A stretch of DNA of 51,499 bases from Salpingoeca rosetta (Eukaryota; Opisthokonta; Choanoflagellata; Craspedida; Salpingoecidae). Every line of letters begins with the position of its first letter. Within the stretch, counting starts at the first letter, position 1. The notes below the pieces were generated by a model. The model was not told the origin of the DNA and did no database searches. It was given only the letters and a program-made list of their open reading frames with translations. Made by a program: the position numbers and the translations under genes. Of the stretch, positions 42,870 through 51,499 are shown in pieces. The stretch is taken from NCBI RefSeq assembly GCF_000188695.1, contig NW_004754914.1:1008048-1059546 (forward strand), in the 5' to 3' direction.

Positions 42870-44234
42870 TTAGAAGAAGAGTGGCGACGGGTGCTGGTCG
42901 ATGGTGCCGATTGGGTGGAGGGTGTGGAGGTGCTGCCGCACGTGGTCCAGCAGTGCTTGCCGCTCCTTCAACAGCCGCTGACGCTTCTGCACAAGCAGGT
43001 CCTTGGTCTTGTTCAGCAGCGTCAGGCGCTGGCGCACCGTCCGGCGGCCGGTGAGCTCCCGGTTGCGGCGGCGCCAGTAGCTGCGGCGCGCAATCTCTCG
43101 CGTGCGCTCAAGCTTCTCGTGGTCAATCTCGCCGTTCTCAAGCACACACCGCTTGTTGATGGCACTGCGCCCGCGCATCGTCGTGCTTGCTGTGCCCTTG
43201 GCGCGCACGCTGCTGTTGCTGCTGCTGTTGGTGCTGCTGCTGGGTTGTGCCTGCATGAACGTGCGATGTTGCGCTTGTGATGACGGCAAGGATAAGGGGC
43301 AGGAGGAGAAGGAAGAGGTTGTGGTTGTGTGCGATGTGGACTGTAGAGGGATGGGATCTTCAGCGTCGCTGCTGCTGGATGAGAACGACGCGGCAGACAG
43401 TGCTGACGCCGACGATGCCGCCGACGCCTGTCGCTCTTCCGTAGGCGAGGAGGTGGAGGTGGGGGAGAGGAAGGACTCCAGGGCTGCGTCAAGCATGTTC
43501 ATGTCTGCATGGCTCAGCAGCTGCTCGACCGGGACGTCGCTATTCAATGTGAACGCAGGCAGGAAGGCACCGTCATTGCCCTGGCCCTGCGAGCAATCAG
43601 TGGCGCCGACGTTGATGGCACCGCCATCTGCCGTCGCTGTTGCTGCTGTTGTTGTGGGGAAAACATCATCATCAAAGTGGAAGATGTTGTCGCTTGTGCT
43701 TTCGAAGCGGAGGCGGGGGCTTGCCAGTGCAGTGTCAAAGTCGAAGAACGGTGCTGCCTGCTGCTGGTGCTGCTGTTGGGAAGTAGCAATGCTGTTGGAG
43801 GACTTGGATGCGTGGAATAAAGACACCGATGATGATGAGGATGATGGCGGGGATGATGGTGTCATCGACGTGTCCTTCTTGGTGTCGTCGATGATGCCAA
43901 AGCCGCTGTCCAAGGCTGCCATCATGGTGGAATTGGTGTTGAGCGTGGAGAAGGCGGATGTTGTTGGTGTGGGGGATGTTGCGGATTTGCTTGCCGTTGC
44001 ATGCAGGCAAGGGGATGGGGAGTACTCTGCATACAGCTGCGAGTAGCCGCCGCTGCCGCTGTCACCGCTGCACATGCTTGGCGCAAAAGGAACGGCGCTG
44101 AGGTCGAGGTCTGCTGCGGAGCGGCTTGTGCGGCAGCAGGTGGGCTTGGTAAGGGTGCCTGCTTGCTGGACGAGGCCATCCAGGTATGTGTGGTAGGTGG
44201 CGACGCCCTCCGATGTTGGTGTTGGGGTGTCCAT
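42870..44234 (-). CDS. bZIP-like transcription factor with unusual basic region
   Basis: A single uninterrupted minus-strand frame of 454 codons starts at the ATG at 44234. Most of it is Ser/Thr-rich with short acidic and polar patches, as in activation domains. Near the C-terminus (about 372-435) is a strongly basic helix, ERTREIARRSYWRRRNREL, followed by a leucine zipper with Leu407, Leu414, Leu421 and Leu428 in heptad register. The AR-RS core fits bZIP proteins (N-x-x-A-A-R-x-S-R), but the usual Asn is Thr378 and the usual Arg after Ser is Tyr386. The spacing to the zipper is also longer than in GCN4. It may be a divergent bZIP or another basic coiled-coil DNA-binding protein. The lack of introns is unlike its neighbours. 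No other domain is recognised. Confidence 0.7.
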   Translation of the reverse strand: MDTPTPTSEGVATYHTYLDGLVQQAGTLTKPTCCRTSRSAADLDLSAVPFAPSMCSGDSGSGGYSQLYAEYSPSPCLHATASKSATSPTPTTSAFSTLNTNSTMMAALDSGFGIIDDTKKDTSMTPSSPPSSSSSSVSLFHASKSSNSIATSQQQHQQQAAPFFDFDTALASPRLRFESTSDNIFHFDDDVFPTTTAATATADGGAINVGATDCSQGQGNDGAFLPAFTLNSDVPVEQLLSHADMNMLDAALESFLSPTSTSSPTEERQASAASSASALSAASFSSSSSDAEDPIPLQSTSHTTTTSSFSSCPLSLPSSQAQHRTFMQAQPSSSTNSSSNSSVRAKGTASTTMRGRSAINKRCVLENGEIDHEKLERTREIARRSYWRRRNRELTGRRTVRQRLTLLNKTKDLLVQKRQRLLKERQALLDHVRQHLHTLHPIGTIDQHPSPLFF

Positions 44235-45190
44235 GGTGCTGCTGGTACAGCGGTTGTTTGTTTGTCCGTTTGTGGACTAAGGAATGCGCGAGGCGCGTTC
44301 TTCCGGGTTGTTCGCCACTCCTCGTGCTCTCGGTGTGGTCCTGGATCGGTGCCGGTGTGGTGAGTGGGTTGGACGGCTTTCACAGCTTGGCGTCTCCTCT
44401 GTCTCTGGACGTATGCTCTTGAGAATGCGATGACGACGGGTAGTGCGTGCGGCAGAGTAGCAAGTGGCACGCACTTGAGCACTTTGAAGTTGAGGGACTG
44501 GAGAAAATGGCTAGTGTCGAGCACCATCACTGTTGGAATGCAGTGAGGATGCGCTGCTGCTGTCTTTGTTGTGCGGTGTTTGTTGTGCGGTGTTGTGTTT
44601 GATTTTGATCTGCGACGCAAGGAGGAGGTGGGACGGCTTGTCTTGTGGTGTGCAGCTGTGGTGGAGAAGATACTAAGATAGGTGGGTTGGTGGCAAAGCA
44701 ACTGGCTGGGTTGCGCGACGCAACCTTGATGCAGAAGAAAGTGGACAGCAGCAAGGGAAGGGAAGGGAAGTGCGGCGTCAGGACGAAAGCCCACCCAACA
44801 TTGCCGCAACAAAACAGCAGACATTCATGTGGGGCTTTTCGTCTTTAGGTGTTTTGGCTGTAGCGCTGTACAGGTGTGCCGTCGCCTGCCGCCTTGCTTG
44901 TTGTGTGGTGTTGGAGACAAACCAAACCACAACAGACAAGCCTAAATTCGTGCAAACAAAGAGCGAGAAAGCGCACAGCAGCGCCGCCACGAGCGACACG
45001 CGAAGGGCTGGAATGTGTGTGTATGTCCAATATGCCCCGCGTTTAACCTTTGGTCATGACGCGTTGGAGCGAAGGCACAAGCGAATATTGGTGAAAGCAT
45101 CAACAACGCCACCCACGTCACTCATTCGTCCGTGTGTCGTGGTTGCTTGTGCTTGCACACTTGGGCTTGCTTTTGGTGAAGGTTTGGTCC
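44235..45190. other. Upstream region of the bZIP gene, no other gene seen
   Basis: This 956-bp region is almost free of microsatellites and should contain the bZIP promoter and 5' UTR. Several frames of 60-140 codons occur on both strands, but none resembles a known protein and none has convincing exon borders. Confidence 0.55.
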
Positions 45191-45312
45191 CGACATAAAA
45201 TTTGTTGTTGTGCTTGAGAGCAGCAGATTCGACATAAAATTTGTTGTTGTGACATGATGCAAACACCCAACAGCCCTGCAGCCACCATGAACATGATGCA
45301 AACACCCAACAG
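45191..45312. repeat. Ordered A-x-A-B-y-B repeat, 22-17-22-22-17-22 bp
   Basis: Unit A (22 bp, starting CGACATAAAATTTG) is at 45191-45212 and 45230-45251. Unit B (22 bp, starting ACATGATGCAAACACC) is at 45252-45273 and 45291-45312. Both pairs are exact, both have 17-bp spacers of unrelated sequence, and the second A abuts the first B. The period is 39 bp in both halves. On minus one frame reads CWVFASC twice and HNNKFYV twice, each pair with a six-residue spacer. Confidence 0.95.
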
Positions 45313-47174
45313 AAGCAAGCCACCCTCGCAAGCCAAACACAAAAAACCAGCCAGCAGCTACAGAGCGAACCTGCCCGCTCCGCAGCACACGAAAAACCTC
45401 GGGTTTGATCCCTTTTCTTCAGCTTTAGAGCTTTGTGTTCTGTTCTGGTGCCAAGCGACCAGACCATCTCTTCCGGTTGACACTGCACACAGCTGAGACG
45501 CACGCGCTGGTTGAATGGGACAAGAGGGCGATGGATGCGACAACAGAAGAGGGAGGGGGAGAGGAGAGACATCGACTAGAAGACTGAAAGAGAAAGAAAG
45601 AGCAACCGCCGGCGGTTCCTTTGCATGCTTATATATGGCCTGCCATACGCCCCACCACAGCCCTCGCCTACAGCAAGCACAGCAGTCTGCAGCAACCCTG
45701 CGGCAGCACAGCAACGCAACAAGTGGCCAGCCAAGCGCACCTGTTGCTACAGTGACAGGGCAACGATACGCCAACCGGCGCAGAGAGGAACAGCAACAAC
45801 ACCAATCAGAGCAGTGCAGGCACAACGTTGCTACAGCAGCAGCAGCAGCAGCAGAGCAGCAGCACACTCAGCAACAACACTCGAAGGTTTTGTGTCGTGT
45901 GTGGTGATGGGGACCACCCCATGTGGTGTTGAGCACGAGGAGGCGATTGCCCATGCAAGCACACAACAGAACACAGCTCCACCAGAGCAGACTCAAAGCT
46001 GACCACACAGCAACGTACTGGCATCGTCAAGCTAGGGCATCATCAGCAGCCCGTCAGTGAACGAAGTGGAACGCTTCTTCAGCACCCAACACGAACAAGG
46101 GGATGAAGCAGGTTGCTGTGCTCTCTGCTCTTTCTTCTGCTGTACGACAGCTTTCTTTGCTATGGAGCAACGGTGTGACGAGGGGCGAGCACCGGGAGCG
46201 ACGGACTTACAAAGCGCACAGCGCCCTAGCGCCACTCACAGCCTGTTGCAAGCAGCACCCACTCGCACCTCCTATCGCGGATGGCTGAATGGATGGGTGG
46301 GCTGGTGGGCGATCCAAGAACAGAAGAACTCCAAGGCCGCAAAGCGAAGGAAGAGGAAAAGGACAAGGAGACAAGGCAAGCAAGTGTGTCCTGTCTCTGT
46401 GCTGTCTCTGAGCTTGTCCCAGCCTGATGGCGAGGGGGAGGGGCGAGGGGGCGCGGTGGTTTGTTTTCTTTTGCGTTGCGTTGTGCTCTGCTGCAAAGCG
46501 AGCTCGAGGAGAAGGCTGCCGCTCTTGCCTTGCTCCTTGCTGCTGGGCCACGCAACCAAAAATTTCGTTGTTGTTTTGATGCATGGATTCTTTGGTTGAA
46601 GGTGTTGTTTCTTCTTCTTCCTTCCCCTTCCTTGGTTCCTTTCTCGTGGTTGCATGTGATGTTGATGTGAGAGGATGTGATGTGATGCTGATGCGATGTG
46701 ACTGTCCAACACCAGCCTTCATTGGTCCGGTGACATGGTGTTCATCTCAAGCCCTTCTATGTGGCTTGGTGGTGTCTTCTCTTGCGGGGGCCTTTCTTTA
46801 TTTAGTTGTTTGGGTGATAGGGTGATGCCGACTTCTCTCGAGTAGCCTAGTACTTAGCCTGAGCCTTAGTCTGCCATGCCAACAAGGCGTTGTATGAAAG
46901 GGAAGAAACGAAAAAGAGGGAGAAGGGTGTGTTTATCCCTCTTTCATGTGCTGTTGTCACTGCTCCTTGTTTTGTTTGATTTCCTCTCCATGTGCAAGGT
47001 TGCTGTCGTGGTTTGTGTCTGTTGAACCCTCCTTGGTCCCCTCACGCACGTATGGACGTGGGGCCAACTGTTTGCATTCCGTCTCTTCTCCTCTCTTTCT
47101 CTGTGTCTTGAAGCTTGATGAGATTCAGGTCGTTCATTGAGTTGCCAATTGTCTTTGTTCTGTCTTGGAATCAG
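45313..47174. other. Intergenic region, no recognised gene
   Basis: This 1.86-kb stretch has CAG/CAA-rich sequence around 45640-45890, an AGC run at 45836-45852, and G/A-rich then T/C-rich patches at 46330-46640. Open frames exist on both strands (for example 45515-45907 and 46057-46599 on plus), but they are driven by composition. Confidence 0.55.
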
Positions 47175-47701
47175 ACGCAATGCACCCAAGAAGCAAGAGA
47201 GCAGCGGACGGGATCAATCCTTCAATCACCGCATCTGCCACACGCCTCCTCGACGCACCAACACCAAACATGCTACACATGAGGTACGCGCGCGTTCGCA
47301 TGTGTGTGTGTGTGTGTGTGCGCGCGTGTGCGTGTGCATTCGCATTTGTGTGTGTACATACATTTGTGTGTGTGTGTGTGTGTGTGTGTGTCTGCACGTG
47401 TGTTTGTTTTGTGGACCTGCTCATTGCATTTCTCCTCATGTGTTTGAATTGCTGGGTGTGTTGGCGTGCGCTTCCTCCTTCTGCTGGTTAGCTCACGTGA
47501 CGAGACATGCATTGTGTGTGTGTGTGTGCATGTTTGTTGTGACGCTGTCACAAGGTGCAGCTGAGGGAGGCACCACAGAATCACAATGCACCTTGGCCGC
47601 AGTTCTGCCCCATGCAGCATGAGAGCATGACGGTGCATTATCGCGCGTCTTCCACGGGACATGTGCACGTGCACGTCTGTTCGTACCTTCTTCATGTTCG
47701 T
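47175..47701 (+). CDS. Candidate pair of coding exons of an unrecognised gene
   Basis: Segment 47175-47283 follows a pyrimidine-rich acceptor (TTGGAATCAG) and ends at a GTACGC donor. Segment 47555-47701 follows ACAAG and ends at a consensus GTAAGT donor. The two join in phase to give about 85 residues ([12 protein letters not shown]... to ...SYLLHVR), and the intron between has the TG-rich 5' end typical of this genome. No start, stop or homologue is identified, so this could be a partial model or chance. Confidence 0.18.
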
Positions 47702-48900
47702 GTAAGTGGGTTTGTCGGAGGCTTTGCCGCCTGTTACATGTTTGCATGCGTTGTATTGATGCATATATGTGTGTATATTTGTGATTGTGTGTACATGTGT
47801 ACATACATGTGTGTATGTGTGTGCCTTGTTTTTCCTTTCGGGGTGCTGCACATGCGTTTGTTTTGCTGGTGTGCTTTGACATACCCTCCACAGACCGTGG
47901 CCCAGTCACCCCTCTTCCCTTGTTCACTTGTTCATTCTCTTTCACCGTCCTCCTCCTCAACCACTTCTCTGTCCCTGTCACTGTTTGTGTGCTGGGACTC
48001 AGCCTTGTCCCTTAGCCTTGTCGTTGTGTGCATGTGCTAACGCGTGGCGTTTGATGTGGGTTCTGGGTTGGCATGCGGCAACACCAACGTAGCAGGTTTC
48101 AGGAGCTGGAACTGCTTGGCAGACGAAGCAGATTAGACACACAGGCGGTGCAAGCGTGCGCTGAGCGGGGGCGGAGCGGGGCTATGTGCCCTTGTCTCCA
48201 TCTGCTGCCTGCTTGACCGTAGTCAGACACAGACAGAGACAGTGCGTCTTATTTTTGCTGCTGTGCGAGCACTGCACTCCACCGAAAGTCGGATGGAGGA
48301 TTAATTGGCGGTCGGGGACGACAGGGCCAATTGCAGCTTTGCTTGAGCGTGCGCACACTGTGGAGAGTGCCTGCCTTTCATTTGGAACACAAGCTTTGGA
48401 GTTTTGTGAGCCACAAGGTGAGTGTGCGTTTGCGTTGAGAGTCGTTTCGTGTAGATCGATCAGATGTTGAACTGTGGTGGCTCCAACTGTGGTCGTACGT
48501 GTGCATGCACGTGCCTGGCGTGCAGTCCGTTCTTGCATTTCACGTGTGCTGAATGTTACACATGCACTTACGCGCGCGCAGGTTCGTGTATGCGCGGGCG
48601 GGGGCTTAAGTCTTAAATTGTTTGGGCATGCGGGCTTGGCAGCCGCGCGCTCGTGCACCGTGGATGGACGCGTCGCATTGCAGACATTTGACGGTGAGCG
48701 GTGTCATGGCACCGTAGTTTCTGGGTTGGGAGAAGTGGGTGTGTGGCGTCGGCGATCGCCGCTACATGGCCTGCACTACAGTGCGATGCCCGCGCGCGCG
48801 CGCGCGTGCGTGTGTGCGTGCGTGCGTATGTATTTGTGATTGTGCTTGCAATTATGACGTAGCTGTGGGGTAGGAATGCTGGAAGAGGACGTCCATGGCG

Positions 48901-48940
<40 letters not shown>

Positions 48941-50830
48941 AACAGTGCCTGTGTGGTGCATTGTCACACGCTGTCGCGGTTTTTTCCTATTCGTATCCAA
49001 CTCCTCACACACATGTGCATGCACAACACAAACCCAGCTGGAGCTTTCAAACTGTCGTTGGTTTGGCGGAATCGTCAAATCTATCATGCGACGGCCCTCA
49101 CACTCATCAACAGCCGTGATTGTGGTGTGCTCATGATGCTGGCATGAGGGTATGGCGGTGTTTGTACTGGCTGACTGGTGCATCAGTGTGCTGCCTTGTG
49201 CTTTGTGGCACACGACAGCCGTGTTCTTTTTCTTGCTTTCTTTCTTTCTTTGTTTTGCGTGCGTGTGCGCTATTATATTACTCCTGTCCCTTGCAGTCCC
49301 TTATGTCAGTATGTCCGCCTTCTGTCCTTTGCTGTATTCCCGTATCCAGACGTTGTGTTGTGCGTGGCTGCTTGTCTTCTTGTCTTGTTCTCTTCTCTTT
49401 TGCATCCAACCTCCCCCCCCCCCCAATTTCTTCCTCCTCCTGTTCCTCCTGTTCCCCTCCTCGCTCTCCATTCCTCCCGTTATCTTTGCCCCCCCCCCTC
49501 CTGCGTTGCTCCTCCTGTTTGCTCCTCCTGTTGGCGGCCTCATCGTGTCCTCTCCATCCATCATTCTTGGGTGCATGTGTCTCCTCGGCTGTGGTTTGTT
49601 CATGGCCAATTTTCGGCCAGCAGTTGTGAGCAAAAACACCACAAGATGATGAAAGCTGTTGTGACGATGGTGAGTTTGACTTACATGGTGGCAACGCGAG
49701 TAGTGCAGCACACGCACACTCACCCATGCCCGCTACCCCGTGTTACCCTCTCCTGGCGACCAGAAGCACGCACGCGAAGACATCGCCAACACCCACCCGA
49801 ACAACGAAGCAGTACACATTATCTGGGGTGGGGTGTGAGTGAGAAAGGGAGGAATGAGGGAGCCACAGCTGCCAACCAAAGCCAAGCCAACATGAATTTT
49901 CATTTTCCTTGTGCTGGCGGGACACAGAAGAGGACGTAAGCAGGACATTCGTATCGACTCTCGCTCTTGGCTTCTCTTGCTGCTCTGCAGGTGCACTCAG
50001 GTGGGCTTCTGAGCGATTGTGTGGCATGAGGACCTGAGGGCTCGAGGATCTGCGCACTGGACTGCACCAACAACGTCAAGCATGAGGATCTGAGGCGACG
50101 TGTTCCGTGCTGTGTGTGCGGCAGATCAGGTCTTGAACTGGGGTGGCTTTACACATCAATTGTGCTTGCATATGCCCATGCACGCGAGGCACACGTGCCT
50201 CTTCCCTTCGTTGCTGCATCTCACGTGCGCTCGATATCACACACGTGTGTCCGCTTTCCATGCGTCGAACAGAAACACGCGCAGGGGCTTAAGTGTGTGG
50301 AATTTTCACACCACCCTGCAAAACGGTCGCGGGTGGGTGATGCCGCATACTGTGCGGAAAGGGCATGACGGTGGGGTGGTGTCGCCGTTGTGTGATGGAG
50401 TGACGTTCGGACATTGCTCCTGCATGCATGGTGGCTGCCGTACCAACACAGTGGTTGGTCCTTTGGTCGGTCGGAGCAGCCACATCACAGTAACACCAGC
50501 AAACCAGGGCTTGGTTACTCGAGGTGTGTCCGTATGCATGTGTGTGTGTGTGTGTTTGCTTGAGTGTGCGTGTTTGCTTGAGTGTGTGGTGCGCTTGTGT
50601 GTTTGATGTGTGTGTGTGTGTGCGCGTTTGTGCGAATGCATGTGTGGGTGTTCGCGTGTGTGTTTGTCTGTGTCTGTGTACTCTGTGTGTACTATGTGCG
50701 CTTGTTTGATCGAATGTGTATGGGTATGGGTATGTGTGTGTGCGCGCGTGTGTGTATGTGGATCAACCTTCTTCGCTATGACAGTGTTCTCATTGGTCTG
50801 GCACAAGTACACGCGCGCCTTTCACACACG

Positions 50831-50875
<45 letters not shown>

Positions 50876-50880
50876 ACTCA
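47702..50880. other. Long region without a recognised gene
   Basis: About 3.2 kb with scattered TG and CA tracts (including CA at 50829-50873), (GTT)13 at 48901-48940, a T/C-rich patch with two C homopolymers (49417-49500), and short frames only. Exon-like pieces with GT-AG borders occur (for example, an acceptor near 49035) but cannot be linked into a protein. Confidence 0.5.
48901..48940. repeat. (GTT)13 trinucleotide
   Basis: Thirteen pure GTT units in the gene-poor right part give spurious Val, Leu or Cys runs on plus and a Thr/Asn/Gln run on minus. Confidence 0.93.
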
Positions 50881-51499
50881 GGCCCATTAGGTACGCATGT
50901 ACTCTTTCTCTTATAGTGATCGCACCGTCACGATCCTGGCAGTGTTTATGTTTTATTTTTATTTTTTTTTTTTTTTTTTAGGTCAGGAAGAGTGTTCGTA
51001 CTACTAATAGTCTTTTAAAATGATGTCAAAGAAATCAAAGTACCATAATGAGGAGAACAAGAAAGCGCAAAGACTCATCACGAGAAATCCGCCACCAGAT
51101 AGAGGTACGAGCATGGACACAGGGGGGGGGAGGGACGTGCGAGTACACACCACCTACGAACGAGTCGCAGACATCTCTGGTAACCTCTAAAATTCTGAGT
51201 GGAGTGACCAAAAACACGGAGCAGAGAGATACAGATAGTGGGCAAGAAGTAAGCAAGATATACGAATCGGTGTGCTTGCTTGACATAAACGCGTACGATA
51301 GACTATTACGAGATCAACGCGCGGAGAATGAATCACACCACGTCAGTACATATGACCTCTGAAGCACGCCACCATAAACGACAGAGGATCGTTGCAGAAG
51401 CGAGGTATGACAAGCAGCCCGTCACGAGTCGGTCAGGGAAGCATAGGCTAGCGGAGTGGGCTTGGTGATAACAGGCACTCCCTCGAACGTAAAGGCGAA
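50881..51499. other. Right-edge segment of different composition
   Basis: After the last CA tract the sequence lacks the TG/CA character of the rest. It begins with a T-rich run of about 30 bases (50948-50979) ending in TTTAG, an ideal splice acceptor or the complement of a poly(A) tail. Three overlapping plus frames with hydrophilic, Lys/Arg/Glu-rich content follow: from ATG 51020 to about 51190, 51048-51362 and 51328-51468. A run of nine G at 51122-51130 lies where the first two frames overlap. It may be the start of a mobile element or of another gene; no motif decides this. Confidence 0.4.

Noticed and set aside
43102..44046. 314-codon plus-strand frame opposite the bZIP gene
   Set aside because: It is antisense to the Ser-rich coding region, with no domain and composition explained by the complementary codons.
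45191..45312. Short direct repeats with spacers that could suggest a CRISPR array
   Set aside because: There are only two copies of each of two different units, the units are not palindromic, and the DNA is clearly from an intron-rich eukaryote.
45515..46599. Gln/Ala-rich frame 45515-45907 and Cys/Leu-rich frame 46057-46599 on plus
   Set aside because: CAG/CAA and CTT/TGC composition explains them. No exon borders link them and no homologue is recognised.

Overview
This is nuclear DNA from an intron-rich, flagellated eukaryote. Introns are mostly 100-400 nt with GT-AG borders and are packed with (TG)n, (CA)n and related microsatellites. The gene set includes a central-pair flagellar protein (SPAG6/PF16), an EFA6-type Arf exchange factor, TMEM104 and an ISPD/CRPPA protein. 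Together these suggest a unicellular relative of animals, most likely a choanoflagellate (Salpingoeca-like). That assignment is inference. I rebuilt exon chains by hand and checked that every reported gene keeps a consistent reading phase at each junction.

Layout, left to right. (1) 83-1933, minus: a multi-pass membrane protein cut by the left edge, possibly the nucleoporin NDC1. (2) 2214-9346, plus: importin-13 (IPO13), 21 exons, 935 aa, divergent from (1) across 280 bp. (3) 10046-19329, minus: CTR9, the TPR subunit of the Paf1 complex, 29 exons, 1103 aa. (4) 19434-23549, plus: ISPD/CRPPA cytidylyltransferase fused to an apparently intact short-chain dehydrogenase, 11 exons, 567 aa; only 104 bp separate its ATG from that of CTR9. 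(5) 23953-26616, minus: epsin-like ENTH protein with a C-terminal ubiquitin-interacting motif. (6) 27680-32343, plus: TMEM104, 15 exons, 477 aa; its promoter and first two exons are tandemly duplicated at 26810-28194. (7) 32889-37345, plus: SPAG6, 13 exons, 513 aa. (8) 37739-41639, plus: EFA6/PSD (Sec7-PH-coiled coil), 492 aa. (9) 42870-44234, minus: one-exon bZIP-like transcription factor. From about 44.2 kb to the right edge no gene is recognised. That stretch holds an ordered A-x-A-B-y-B repeat at 45191-45312, one weak exon pair, and a final ~500 bp of different character.

The genes do not form one pathway. Three head-to-head pairs (membrane protein/IPO13, CTR9/ISPD, epsin/TMEM104) probably share bidirectional promoters. 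If gene 1 is NDC1, the first pair joins two parts of nuclear transport. The most notable protein is the ISPD-dehydrogenase fusion, which could both make D-ribitol-5-phosphate and activate it to CDP-ribitol. The most notable genome structures are the TMEM104 5'-end duplication, introns with complementary TG and CA tracts, and the A-x-A-B-y-B block.
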